Assembly: GCA_021822565.1 (NCBI GenBank)
Contig: JAKAQM010000003.1
Span: forward strand, 1-55,008
Direction of reading: 5' to 3'
Origin: Actinomycetes bacterium
Lineage (GTDB): Bacteria > Actinomycetota > Acidimicrobiia > Acidimicrobiales > RAAP-2
DNA: 55,008 bases
Below are positions 15,225-23,990 of the stretch, in pieces. The notes below the pieces were generated by a model that saw only the letters and a list, made by a program, of their open reading frames with translations, made no database searches and had not been told where the DNA came from. Made by a program: the position numbers and the translations under genes. Numbering within the stretch: the stretch's first letter is position 1; each line of letters begins with the position of its first letter.

Positions 15225-17408
15225 TTATCCCGCCGGCGACGCGGGGTCCGCTGTGCCGCTGCCCGGCGGCACGACGAAGGCCCACGTCCCGCTGGTGCAT
15301 TCCGCGGGCGTGGTCGCCTGGACGAGGTACGCGCTGGTGCCGTCGATCCGCACCACCGGCAGTGGCGGAGCGCTCACCAGACAGGCGAAGGACGTCCCGG
15401 ACACGTCGAATGTGCCGAGCGAACCCGCAGCGGCGACGTCCGAGGGAAGCCCTCCGGGCCATGGCACCAGCGGCACGTGGACCCCGTCGAACACCCCGCT
15501 CGCCGGCGGCGGTGCGGAGGGCGCTCCCCCGGTCGCGCTCCCAGCCGCGTCGCCGGCCGCTCCGCCAGCTCCGATGACGCCTGCCGAAGGGGCGCCGACG
15601 GCGACCGGCGGCGCCGCACCAGGCTCCGCACCTGCGCCGGGCGATCCCGGCCACTGCGGCAGCGGCCCGCGCCAGGGCGTGACCGGCCCGTCGGGCGGCT
15701 GGGGGATCGGCGAGACGCCGCTCACCGCGGCTTCCTGATCTCCGGTGCCGGCCGCCATCCCGAGCGCCCACAGCGCCACGCCGCGCAGCCCCGCGGCGCG
15801 CGCGAGGTCGGCCTTGGCTGCGAGCGAGGCCGGGTCGTCGAACCAGACCTGGTGCCACTGCCGACCGGTCCGGTACACAGCCCAGGGACCGCCCGTGGAC
15901 GGATCCCAGTAGACGGTGTCCGTCGGTGCGATCTGGTCGTCCGCGACCGGCGTCGGCGGACCCGTAGCGGGGTCTCCGGCTGACGGACCGGTCGTGGGCC
16001 AGTCCTCGCCGTAGAGCGGCATGCCGAGGATCACCTTCGACGGGCCGACGACCGAGGCGTAGTCCGCGACCACCTGCTGGTCGGTCAGGCCCGTCCCCTC
16101 CGAGGGCAGGGCTGTCGCACCTGCGGCGAAACCGTCGCCCATGTCGTACGCCATGACCACGAAGGCGTCCACCAGCCGCGCCATACCGGCGACGTCGTAG
16201 AAACCGCCGGGATCGTCGGCCGACGATGCGTACGTATCGACCGTCAGCTGCCACGCCGGATCAGCGGTGCGCAGCGCGTGCGAGACTCGCGCGACCAGCT
16301 GGTCGAGACCGATCCGGTCCGTCGGGCCGGTGCCCTCCAGGTCCAGGTTCACCCCGTCGAGGTTCTTGGCGCGCACCAGTGTGACGAGCGTGTCGGCAAG
16401 GGTTGCCTGGGCCGACGGGTCGTGGGTCAGCACGTCGAGTGCCGCCTGGTCGAAGCACGACGCGGTGAGCACCACTCGCTCCCCGTCGCGATGCGCTTCA
16501 CTGACCAGCTCTGCGAGCGCTTCGCTCTGAAGGCCGGCCCATCCCGAGCTCGACGGCGACTCGTCGACGGTCCCGTCCGCGTTCACGTCCACGCCGAAGT
16601 AGTCGACCGTCGTGAGCGACGAGAGGTCGATGCTCGCAGGATCCCCCAGCGTCCAGTAGGGGAGGAAGCCGAATGCCTCACGCGGTGCGAGAGGGGAAGC
16701 AGCCAGCGAGGTGGGCGCCGGAGCCGGTGCCGCAGCTGCTCTGGCGAGGTGGACCGCGTCGCTCCCAGAGACCGGCTTTGCCGGGCCGACCGTCTGGGCC
16801 ACCTGTCGTGCCGGCGGCGCAGCAGCCCTCGGACGAGCGAACAGCCCCGGGATGGCGGCAATCACGCTGCCAACCAGCGCCACGCAGGCAACCGCGACGC
16901 CGATGCGGCGCCCGGCTCCCGCGGGACCACGGCTCAGCCACATTCCGTGGCCCAGCCGCGCACCCCGACGTGAGCTCGCGCCGAACGCGCCCGCCAGTGC
17001 CGCCGTCGTCGCCAGGAACCCACCCAGCGCCCGCGCGTCCGCCAGCACCGCGAACGGGCCGCTGCGCGTGCGCACCGTGAGCAGCTGCCGGACCCGTCCC
17101 TCGCCATCCGAGGCCGCCCCGTCGGCATCCCACCCGACGATCTCCGACCAGCCCCACCCGCGCAGCCGCGTGCCGTCGGTGCCGAGCACTTCGAGGCCGC
17201 TGCGGCTCCCGACCAGCGTCGTCACCGCCGAGCAGCGCACGCCAGACGCGGGCGAGCCCGTGAGCGGGCGGGCATCGGTGAGCACGGCGCGCGCCGTTCG
17301 GATCTCCTCGCACGTGCCGGGAATGGCTGCTCGCCCCCGCTGCGCCACGAGCCCCCGCTGCCCCACGAGCCACCGCCGCCCCACGAGCCGTCCCCTCCCA
17401 CCCGGCAT
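15225..17408 (-). CDS. Membrane-anchored GH18-family glycosidase-like protein
   Basis: The protein has about 727 residues from the ATG at 17408 (start uncertain; the first 40 residues are low complexity and a later GTG is possible). A small beta-rich region (SRSGLEVLGTDGTRLRGWGW, about 70-150) precedes one membrane segment near residues 185-210 (IGVAVACVALVGSVIAAIPG). A GH18 barrel follows from about 255 (FGFLPYWTL) with the catalytic DGVNLDLE motif (Glu358) and MAYDM. A Pro/Ala linker and a C-terminal beta domain end the protein. Topology suggests a cytosolic N-terminus with the barrel outside. GH18 enzymes cut chitin or peptidoglycan-type glycans; here it could open the wall for particle release, an inference from its position at the head of the eCIS cluster. 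Confidence 0.82.
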   Translation of the reverse strand: MPGGRGRLVGRRWLVGQRGLVAQRGRAAIPGTCEEIRTARAVLTDARPLTGSPASGVRCSAVTTLVGSRSGLEVLGTDGTRLRGWGWSEIVGWDADGAASDGEGRVRQLLTVRTRSGPFAVLADARALGGFLATTAALAGAFGASSRRGARLGHGMWLSRGPAGAGRRIGVAVACVALVGSVIAAIPGLFARPRAAAPPARQVAQTVGPAKPVSGSDAVHLARAAAAPAPAPTSLAASPLAPREAFGFLPYWTLGDPASIDLSSLTTVDYFGVDVNADGTVDESPSSSGWAGLQSEALAELVSEAHRDGERVVLTASCFDQAALDVLTHDPSAQATLADTLVTLVRAKNLDGVNLDLEGTGPTDRIGLDQLVARVSHALRTADPAWQLTVDTYASSADDPGGFYDVAGMARLVDAFVVMAYDMGDGFAAGATALPSEGTGLTDQQVVADYASVVGPSKVILGMPLYGEDWPTTGPSAGDPATGPPTPVADDQIAPTDTVYWDPSTGGPWAVYRTGRQWHQVWFDDPASLAAKADLARAAGLRGVALWALGMAAGTGDQEAAVSGVSPIPQPPDGPVTPWRGPLPQWPGSPGAGAEPGAAPPVAVGAPSAGVIGAGGAAGDAAGSATGGAPSAPPPASGVFDGVHVPLVPWPGGLPSDVAAAGSLGTFDVSGTSFACLVSAPPLPVVRIDGTSAYLVQATTPAECTSGTWAFVVPPGSGTADPASPAG

Positions 17409-17513
17409 CGGTGATCGATGGTACCCGACCAGACGGAAGATCGACCTGAAACGCGCGAAGAAACGAGTAGAGAAGAAGGCAGAGGGCAAGAGCGAGAGCG
17501 AAGGGAGTGCGAG

Positions 17514-17909
17514 ATGGTCTTCGAAGAAAGCGTGGTGCTGAGCGTGCCGTTCGACGAGGCTGTGGCGGAGGTGAAGAAGTCGCTCGCGGCCGAAGGATTC
17601 GGAACGCTCACGGAGATCGACGTCCAGGCCACCCTGGAGGAGAAGATCGGCAAGCAGATCGCCCGCTACGTCATCCTCGGCGCCTGCAATCCGACCCTTG
17701 CGAGCCGGGCCATCGAGATCGAGCCGCGCGTCGGCGTGCTCCTCCCGTGCAACGTCGTGGTGCGCGAAGCGGAAGACGGCGTGCTGGTCGAAGCGATGGA
17801 CCCGGGCATCATGTCCAACCTGGTCGGAAAGGAAGAGATCCGGTCCGTCGCCGACGACGCCCGGCGGCTCATCGGCAACGCTCTCAGCCGGCTCGCCAAG
17901 ACGACATGA
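17514..17909 (+). CDS. DUF302 family protein
   Basis: The protein has 131 residues, ATG preceded by AAGGGAG. It matches the DUF302 pattern: an N-terminal strand with VPFDEAVAEVKKSLAAEGFG, then DVQATLEEKIGKQIARYVILGACNPTLASRAIEIEPRVG, and a central VLLPCNVVVRE containing the conserved LLPCNVVV strand. DUF302 proteins are small, often linked to redox or metal stress, without an assigned reaction. The gene begins a plus-strand run with hsp20 and the PDO-TrxR fusion, so a stress role is plausible. The 105 bases between it and the divergent GH18 gene must hold both promoters. Confidence 0.88.
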   Translation: MVFEESVVLSVPFDEAVAEVKKSLAAEGFGTLTEIDVQATLEEKIGKQIARYVILGACNPTLASRAIEIEPRVGVLLPCNVVVREAEDGVLVEAMDPGIMSNLVGKEEIRSVADDARRLIGNALSRLAKTT

Positions 17910-18034
17910 TCGCCGACCGTCGAAGTTGTGACGTTCGACCGTGGAGATCGTGACCTTCGGCCGGCATGCGCGGGCGGGGTCGGAGCGTTGAAGGAAACGG
18001 CAGGATCCCGAGCAGGATCAGAGGAGGTTGCGCC

Positions 18035-18463
18035 ATGTTGATGCGATTCGACCCATTCAGCGAGCTCGACGGGCTCACTGCCCAGCTCCAAGACGGGAAC
18101 CGGCTGCGCTGGATGCCTCTGGACGCCTACCGCAGCGGCGACACGTTCCACGTCGACGTCGATCTCCCCGGCGTGAAGCCGGAGTCCATCGAGGTCACGG
18201 TCGAGAAGAACGTGTTGAGCGTGAAGGCGGAGCGCCAATGGAAGACCGATGACGCCGAGACGCTCGTGTGCGAGCGCCCCACGGGGACGTTCAGCCGAGA
18301 GCTGTTCCTCGGCGAGAGCCTCGACACCGAGAAGATCGCCGCCTCGTACGAGAACGGCGTCCTGCACCTCAGCATCCCGGTCGCAGAGGAGGCCAAGGCT
18401 CGCCGGATCGAGGTGCGCTCGTCGCAGGACGAGCACGCGATCGCCGCTCCGCTCGCGAGCTGA
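18035..18463 (+). CDS. Small heat shock protein, Hsp20/alpha-crystallin family
   Basis: The protein has 142 residues, with GAGGAGG 8 bases before the ATG. The alpha-crystallin domain covers about residues 30-125: YRSGDTFHVDVDLPGVKPES, VTVEKNVLSVKAERQ, TFSRELFLGESLD and YENGVLHLSIPV, then an I-x-V-type tail motif (RRIEVRS). It is an ATP-independent holdase that keeps unfolding proteins soluble. No CIRCE or HAIR operator was recognised upstream. A strong hairpin follows the gene. Confidence 0.95.
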   Translation: MLMRFDPFSELDGLTAQLQDGNRLRWMPLDAYRSGDTFHVDVDLPGVKPESIEVTVEKNVLSVKAERQWKTDDAETLVCERPTGTFSRELFLGESLDTEKIAASYENGVLHLSIPVAEEAKARRIEVRSSQDEHAIAAPLAS

Positions 18464-18492
18464 CGGTCGAGATGTCGTGAGACGCCGTCAGG

Positions 18493-18525
18493 CGCCCCGT
18501 GCCCCAGGACGAAGGGCACGGGGCG
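18493..18525 (+). terminator. Hairpin terminator after hsp20
   Basis: A perfect 12-bp inverted repeat (CGCCCCGTGCCC and its complement) encloses a 9-base loop, 29 bases after the hsp20 stop. There is no T-run, as is common in GC-rich actinobacteria, so termination is inferred from the stem alone. It separates hsp20 from the downstream redox genes. Confidence 0.75.
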
Positions 18526-18595
18526 GCGGCGCGCACGGCGGAACGGCGGCGGCGAGAGCCCAGGGCAACAGGGATCGAGGCCGGAAGGGAGGGGC

Positions 18596-20290
18596 GTGGA
18601 GCGTCTGATCGATGAGCCGACGGCTGAAGCCGTGCGCCGAACGCTGGGCGAGCTCGACCGTCCGGTCCGGCTGGTCCTGTTCACCCAGGCGACCGCCGCG
18701 TGCGCGACCTGCCGGGAGCAGCGCCAGCTGCTCGAGGAGGTCGTCGCGCTCTCCGACAAGCTCAGCTTGGAGGTGAAGGACCTCGTCGCCGACGCCCCCG
18801 AAGCGCGACGGCTCGCGGTCGTCCGGGTGCCGACGACCGCGGTGATGGCCGAGCGCGACGTCGGGGTGCGCTTCGTCGGGGTGACCGCCGGCTACGAATT
18901 CGAGTCCCTGCTCGAGGCGATCACGGCGGTCTCGAAGGGCGAATCGGGACTCGGCCCCGAGCTCGAGCAGCTCGCGCAGATGATCACCCAGCCGACCCAT
19001 CTCGAGGTCATGGTCACGCTGACGTGCCCCTACTGCCCGAGAATGGTGCAGCTCGCCCACCGCTTGGCGATCGCCAACGAGCGCGTCCGCGCCGACATGG
19101 TCGAGTCCGCCGAATTCCCCGATCTGGTGGAACGCTACGAGGTCTCCGGGGTGCCGCGCACCGTCGTCAACGAGCGGCCTGCGTTCGAAGGGGCGCTGCC
19201 GCCGGCCACGGCCATCCTCGAGATCTTGAAGGTGGCCGACCCAGCGGCCTACGAGCGGGTCGACATCGGCCTCAGAGAGGCACGCGGGGAGCGCCGCGTC
19301 CGCCAGCCCGAGCCGGGAAGGCGCTACGACGTGGCCGTCGTGGGCGCGGGGCCCGCGGCGATGGCAGCCACCATCTACGCGGCCCGCAAGGCACTCGACG
19401 TGCTCGTCATCGGAGAGCATGTAGGCGGCCAGATGACCGACACCGCCCTCGTCGAGAACTGGCTCGGCGTACCCGAGGTCGGGGGCGCCGAGCTCGCCGA
19501 GGCCTTCAGGAACCACGCCGAGCGCTACCAGGTAGCCGAGCGGCTGCGCACCTCCGTGACGCGAGTCGAGGCGGTTGAAGGCGGCTTCGCGCTGAGCACG
19601 TCGGAGAACGAGCGATTCGACGCGGCGACGGTAGTCTACTGCGCCGGCGCGACCTACCGCCGGCTCGGTGCGCCAGGGGAGAGCCGGTTCCTCGGCCACG
19701 GCATCGGGTTCTGCGCGACCTGCGACGCCCCCCTCTACCGGGACAAGGCGGTCGCGATCATCGGCGGGGGGAACTCGGCGTTCACCGCGGCGAGAGACCT
19801 GCTCCCGTTCGCATCCGAGATCCATCTCGTCAACACCCTGCCCGACTGGCAGGCCGACCCCGTCCTCTACGAGCAGGTGGCCGGCGACCCGCGCGTGCAC
19901 CTGCACCCCGGCACCGAGGTGCGTGAGTTCCTGGGGCGCGACCGGCTGACCGGGGTCCGGCTCGAGTCCCTCGACGGCAAGGGCCGGCTCGACCTGCGAG
20001 TCGAGGGCGTGTTCCTCGAGATCGGTCTCACGCCCAGCTCCGAGCCCGTGCGCGGGCTGGTCGACCTGAACGCTCGAGGCGAGATCGTGGTCAGCCGGGA
20101 CCAGTCCACCTCGGTCCCCGGCTTCTTCGCGGCGGGAGACGTCACCGACGAGCCCGAGAAGCAGATCGTGGTGGCGGCCGGCGCCGGCGCCAAGGCCGCG
20201 CTCGCCGCGGACCGCTACCTGCTCGATCGGAAGGCCGCCGGAGCGCGGTCGGGACGTCCTCTCCATGCGTCGGTCCAGCGCGCCTCGTGA
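18596..20290 (+). CDS. Fused protein disulfide oxidoreductase-thioredoxin reductase
   Basis: The protein has 564 residues from GTG behind GGAGGGG. The N-terminal 230 residues are a protein disulfide oxidoreductase made of two thioredoxin folds with CxxC at Cys36/Cys39 (CATC) and Cys144/Cys147 (CPYC). The rest is a thioredoxin reductase-type flavoprotein: GAGPAAMAATIYAARKAL (FAD), the redox CATC at Cys373/Cys376, IIGGGNSAFTAARDLLP (NAD(P)H) and FFAAGDVTDEPEKQ. The layout recalls AhpF but with a PDO in front. It should pass electrons from NAD(P)H through FAD and its own disulfides to protein targets. It overlaps nrdJ by 26 bases, which makes the reductase a likely client. Confidence 0.92.
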   Translation: MERLIDEPTAEAVRRTLGELDRPVRLVLFTQATAACATCREQRQLLEEVVALSDKLSLEVKDLVADAPEARRLAVVRVPTTAVMAERDVGVRFVGVTAGYEFESLLEAITAVSKGESGLGPELEQLAQMITQPTHLEVMVTLTCPYCPRMVQLAHRLAIANERVRADMVESAEFPDLVERYEVSGVPRTVVNERPAFEGALPPATAILEILKVADPAAYERVDIGLREARGERRVRQPEPGRRYDVAVVGAGPAAMAATIYAARKALDVLVIGEHVGGQMTDTALVENWLGVPEVGGAELAEAFRNHAERYQVAERLRTSVTRVEAVEGGFALSTSENERFDAATVVYCAGATYRRLGAPGESRFLGHGIGFCATCDAPLYRDKAVAIIGGGNSAFTAARDLLPFASEIHLVNTLPDWQADPVLYEQVAGDPRVHLHPGTEVREFLGRDRLTGVRLESLDGKGRLDLRVEGVFLEIGLTPSSEPVRGLVDLNARGEIVVSRDQSTSVPGFFAAGDVTDEPEKQIVVAAGAGAKAALAADRYLLDRKAAGARSGRPLHASVQRAS

Positions 20291-22466
20291 CGCCCGGAGC
20301 CGCCAGCTGAGGCCTCCGCCGGGGCCGAAGGCTGGGGCCGCGCGCCCGGGGCCGAAGGCTGGGGCCGCGCGCCCGGAGCCGCAAGAGCTGCGCATGCGCG
20401 ACGGCCGGGTCGTGCCGTTCGACAAGGGCCGGATCGAAGCAGCCGTCGCACGGGCCGCTCGCGAGGTGGGGAGGCCGGACGCTGGGCTCTCCGCCAGGGT
20501 CGCCGACACGGTGAGTGCCCAGCTCGCCCAGCGCGTGGGGAGCCGGCCGCCCGGGGTGGAAGACGTCCAGGACCTCGCCGAGCACGTGCTCATGACCTCG
20601 GGCGCCGCCGATGTGGCTCGCGCCTACGTGCTCTACCGCCAGAGGCATGCCGAGATCCGCCACGCCAAGGCGCAGCTCGGCGTGCGCGACGAGCTCAAGC
20701 TGGGGCTCGGAGCGGTGGCGGTGCTCGAGGAGCGCTATCTCCTGAAGGACCGCCGCGGGCGGGTGATCGAGTCGACGGCACAGATGATGGAACGAGCTGC
20801 CGCCTACGTCGCGCAGGCGGAGGACCAGTGGCGGCCTTCGACCTCCGGGCGGTGGGCAGAGGCCTTCGCAGATGCACTGCGCCGTCTCGAGTTCCTGCCG
20901 AATTCGCCAACGCTGATGAACGCCGGGACGAGCCTTGGGCTGCTCTCCGGCTGCGTGGTGCTCCCCTTGGAGGACTCGCTCGGCTCGATCTTCGAGACGC
21001 TCGGGAACGCCGCGCTCTTGCACCAGGCCGGAGGCGGCACCGGGTACGCCTTCTCCCGGCTGCGCCCGAGGGGCGACCGGGTGGCGAGCACCGGCGGCGT
21101 CGCCAGCGGACCGGTCTCGTTCCTCTCGGTCTTCGACGCCGCCGCCCGGGTGATCTCCGACGGGGGGCGGCGCCGGGGTGCCTCGATGGCGGTGCTCGAC
21201 GTGTCCCATCCCGACATCGTCGAGTTCGTGGAGGCGAAGCACGCCCCCGGCGTCCTCGAGCACTTCAACCTCTCGGTAGGGGTATCGGAGCGCTTCATGC
21301 GCGCCGTGGTCCGAGGGGACGTGCACCGCCTGGTCAACCCGCGCACCGGCAGGACGGCAGGCAGGATCGCGGCGAGCGAGCTCTTCGACCGCATCTGCGC
21401 GGCAGCCTGGCAGGGGGGGGACCCCGGGCTCTTGTTCCTCGACCGGGTCAACCGGGACAACCCCCTGCCGGTCCTGGGGCGCATCGAGGCCACGAACCCT
21501 TGCGGGGAGGTGCCACTGCTGCCGTACGAGTCGTGCAACCTCGGGTCGCTGAACCTGGCCCGCTTCGTGGAGGACGGCAAGCTCGACTTCGCGCGTCTCG
21601 GTGCCACCGTGCACATGGCAGTTCGATTCCTCGACGACGTGATCGACGTCAGCCGCTACCCCGTCGCCGAGCTCGAGGCACCGGCGCACGCCGCGCGCAA
21701 GGTCGGGCTCGGGATCATGGGCCTGGCCGAGATGCTGGCGAGCCTGGGGATCCCCTACGACTCTGCGCCCGCCCTCCGCCTGGCGGCCCGGGTCACGGGG
21801 TTCGTCGAGACCGAGGCCCGGAAGGCATCGTCGGCCCTCGCCGCCGAGCGCGGCCCGTTCCCCCTGTACGCCCAGAGCCGCTTCCACGCCCGAGGGATCG
21901 GACCCCTTCGAAACGCCCAGCTGACGTCCATCGCGCCGACGGGGACCATCTCGCTCATCGCCGGGACCACTTCGGGGATCGAGCCGATGTTCGCCCTCTC
22001 CTACCGGCGCCACGTGCTCGGCCGGGATCTCACCGAGACCAACGCCCTCTTCGAGCGCACGGCGCGCCAGGGCGGCTTCTACTCCGAGGCGCTCATGGCC
22101 GAGGTGGAACGCAACGGCACGGTCCGCCAGCTTCACGCGGTCCCCCCCGAGGTGCGCGCCGCGTTCGTGACCGCGCTCGAGATCCCGCCGGAGTGGCACC
22201 TCCAGATGCAGGCCGCAGTGCAGCGCCACGTCGACGCCGCGGTGGCCAAGACGGTCAACCTGCCCGCCAGGGCGTCGATCGCCGAGGTACGCGCCCTCTA
22301 TCTGGCGGCGTGGCGAGCCAAGGTGAAGGGGATCACCGTCTACCGTGACGGATCACGGCCTGGACAGGTCCTCACCGTGGCCGCGCCGTCGCCGGTGCCC
22401 GGTGCCGCGGTCCAGATCGCCGACACCTACAGCGGAGGATGCGAGGGCCACGTCTGCGAGTTCTGA
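20265..22466 (+). CDS. nrdJ: Adenosylcobalamin-dependent (class II) ribonucleoside-diphosphate reductase
   Basis: The protein has 733 residues from ATG at 20265; starts as late as the ATG at 20394 are possible because the first 40 residues include a 9-residue repeat. An ATP-cone (RDGRVVPFDKGRIEAAV) is followed by the reductase barrel. The radical site is NPCGE (Cys413), and Cys230 (SGC) and Cys424 (ESC) form the reducible pair. The SPTLMNAG, LHQAGGGTGYAFSRLRP and APTGTISLIAG motifs are intact. The C-terminal CEGHVC pair would shuttle electrons to the active site. It makes dNDPs without oxygen dependence, using B12. The overlap with the PDO-TrxR fusion suggests coupled expression and a dedicated reductant. 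Confidence 0.95.
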   Translation: MRRSSAPRDARSRQLRPPPGPKAGAARPGPKAGAARPEPQELRMRDGRVVPFDKGRIEAAVARAAREVGRPDAGLSARVADTVSAQLAQRVGSRPPGVEDVQDLAEHVLMTSGAADVARAYVLYRQRHAEIRHAKAQLGVRDELKLGLGAVAVLEERYLLKDRRGRVIESTAQMMERAAAYVAQAEDQWRPSTSGRWAEAFADALRRLEFLPNSPTLMNAGTSLGLLSGCVVLPLEDSLGSIFETLGNAALLHQAGGGTGYAFSRLRPRGDRVASTGGVASGPVSFLSVFDAAARVISDGGRRRGASMAVLDVSHPDIVEFVEAKHAPGVLEHFNLSVGVSERFMRAVVRGDVHRLVNPRTGRTAGRIAASELFDRICAAAWQGGDPGLLFLDRVNRDNPLPVLGRIEATNPCGEVPLLPYESCNLGSLNLARFVEDGKLDFARLGATVHMAVRFLDDVIDVSRYPVAELEAPAHAARKVGLGIMGLAEMLASLGIPYDSAPALRLAARVTGFVETEARKASSALAAERGPFPLYAQSRFHARGIGPLRNAQLTSIAPTGTISLIAGTTSGIEPMFALSYRRHVLGRDLTETNALFERTARQGGFYSEALMAEVERNGTVRQLHAVPPEVRAAFVTALEIPPEWHLQMQAAVQRHVDAAVAKTVNLPARASIAEVRALYLAAWRAKVKGITVYRDGSRPGQVLTVAAPSPVPGAAVQIADTYSGGCEGHVCEF
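20321..20374 (+). repeat. 27-bp direct repeat, two copies, at the 5' end of nrdJ
   Basis: Two identical 27-bp units (20321-20347 and 20348-20374) encode GPKAGAARP twice if translation starts at 20265. They lie upstream of the ATP-cone, which raises the chance that the true start is downstream. Confidence 0.9.
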
Positions 22467-22636
22467 GCCCGAGCGAGCACGACCCCGCGGGGCCCTGCGC
22501 CGGTGCCGCTCTCCGACCCTGTGAACGCACCGACCGCGGTGAGGATCACGATCGTGAGGACCGCGAGCGCGACCAGCACGATCACGACGATGACGAGGAA
22601 CCGCAGGAAGCGCCGACCGGACACGGACGCGCTCAT
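22427..22636 (-). CDS. Small single-pass membrane protein
   Basis: The protein has 69 residues, ATG overlapping the stop of the cysteine-desulfurase-like gene (ATGA). After a basic start (MSASVSGRRFLRF) comes one long hydrophobic segment, LVIVVIVLVALAVLTIVILT, then a Gly-rich polar tail. Its last 40 bases overlap the 3' end of the convergent nrdJ gene. No family was recognised. Coupled start and clear membrane segment favour a real gene, but the tail may be untested sequence. Confidence 0.55.
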   Translation of the reverse strand: MSASVSGRRFLRFLVIVVIVLVALAVLTIVILTAVGAFTGSESGTGAGPRGVVLARAQNSQTWPSHPPL

Positions 22637-23907
22637 CGCCCGGTCGGGTTCGCCGTGGCTCGCACGACCCGCTCGAGGGCCTCGAGCAGCCGGCCGATCT
22701 CCTCCGAGGTGTTGTAGTGCGCCAGCCCGATGCGGAGCAGCCCCTCGTCGAGATCCAGGCCGAGCGTCTCGACGACCCGCTTGGCGTAGAAGTTGCCGTC
22801 CCAGACGTAGATGCCCTCGTCGCTCAGCGCCTCGGCGAGCCGGCGAGGCGTCGCCCGCTCGCACACGAGCCCGAAGGTCGGCACACGGTCCGCGCTGTCG
22901 CCGGGCAGGCCCACCGAGTGCACACCGGCGATCCCGGCGATCCCGGCGCCGACGGCGCCTGCGAGGCCGGACTCGTGCCGCTGGATCGCGTCGTACGCCA
23001 CGCGCAGCTTCGCCGTGAGATCGTTGCCCGAACCGAGCGACGCCAGGTAGTCCACGGCCGCGACGAACCCGGCGATCGCCTCGTGGCTCAGCGTCCCCGT
23101 CTCGAAGCGGTGCCCCACGGGCACCTCGGCGGCGGGACGCACCCGCTCCGCTGGAAGGGTGGCGGCGAGCTCCGGCCGGATCCACGCCATCCCGAGGTGG
23201 GGCCCGAAGAACTTGTACGGCGAGCACAGCACCACATCGAGGCCGAGCGCGCCCACCTCGATGCGCCGGTGCGGCGCGTAGGCCACCGCGTCGCCCCATG
23301 CCAGCGCACCGGCGGCATGGGCGAGGTCGGCGATCTCTCGCGCACGCGTCACCGTCCCGACGGCGTTCGAGGCGAGGCAGAAGGCCACCACCCGGGTCCG
23401 GTCGCCGAGCTTGGCTCGCAGGTCCTCGAGGTCGACGTCGAGCTGCTCGGTCAGCCCGACCTCGCGCACGACCAGCCCGCGGTCCTCCGCCATGAGCAGC
23501 CACGGGGAGACGTTCCCCTCGTGGTCCAAGGCCGTGGTCAGGATCTCGTCTCCGGGCGACAGCGTGCGGCCCACGGCACGGACGAGGTTGAAGTTCAGCG
23601 TGGTCATGTTCTGTCCGAACGCGATGCCGTCGGGATCACCGCCGACGAACGCTCCCCCGTACCGGCGGGCCTCGGCGATCAGCGCGTCGGTGCGGCGACT
23701 GAGCTCGTAGGCGCCGTCGGTGTTCGAGTTGGACTCGACCAGGTACGTGCGCATCGCCGACACGACGCTCTCGGGCACCTGCGTGCCGCCGGGCGCGTCC
23801 AGGAAGATCCGCTGGGGCGAGATGGAGGCCGCCGCGCCGAGCGCGGGGAACTGGGCGCGGACCCAGCCGGTATCGAGCGACACCCGACGACTCTCGGCCA
23901 CCTGCAT
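22633..23907 (-). CDS. Cysteine desulfurase-like aminotransferase class V protein
   Basis: The protein has 424 residues; GGAGGAGG lies 3 bases before the chosen ATG. It belongs to the PLP fold type I, aminotransferase class V family, closest in pattern to the cysteine-desulfurase-like group (TIGR01976): IFLDAPGGTQVP, FGQNMTTLNFNLVRA, ALDHEGNVSPW, VAFCLASNAVGT and the PLP lysine Lys232 in LCSPYKFFGPHLG. The flexible Cys loop of true NifS/IscS is not evident, so sulfur transfer cannot be assumed. If the neighbouring OsmC protein is a selenoprotein, a Sec lyase-like role is conceivable but unproven. Confidence 0.85.
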   Translation of the reverse strand: MQVAESRRVSLDTGWVRAQFPALGAAASISPQRIFLDAPGGTQVPESVVSAMRTYLVESNSNTDGAYELSRRTDALIAEARRYGGAFVGGDPDGIAFGQNMTTLNFNLVRAVGRTLSPGDEILTTALDHEGNVSPWLLMAEDRGLVVREVGLTEQLDVDLEDLRAKLGDRTRVVAFCLASNAVGTVTRAREIADLAHAAGALAWGDAVAYAPHRRIEVGALGLDVVLCSPYKFFGPHLGMAWIRPELAATLPAERVRPAAEVPVGHRFETGTLSHEAIAGFVAAVDYLASLGSGNDLTAKLRVAYDAIQRHESGLAGAVGAGIAGIAGVHSVGLPGDSADRVPTFGLVCERATPRRLAEALSDEGIYVWDGNFYAKRVVETLGLDLDEGLLRIGLAHYNTSEEIGRLLEALERVVRATANPTGR

Positions 23908-23990
23908 CGTCCTCCTCCGTTCTCCCCGCCCTGCGCCTGATCCCCTGTGTATAGCGCCTGGCGTGACGCCCCGGGGCATGATGGGCCCCG

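Noticed and set aside
18464-18595. Heat-shock operator near hsp20
   Set aside because: Neither CIRCE nor HAIR inverted repeats are visible upstream or downstream; only the terminator hairpin was found.
22633-23907. Reading the class V aminotransferase as a SelA or true selenocysteine lyase that would support the selenoprotein call
   Set aside because: Its motifs fit the general cysteine-desulfurase-like group; nothing specific to selenium handling can be seen, so it is not used as evidence.
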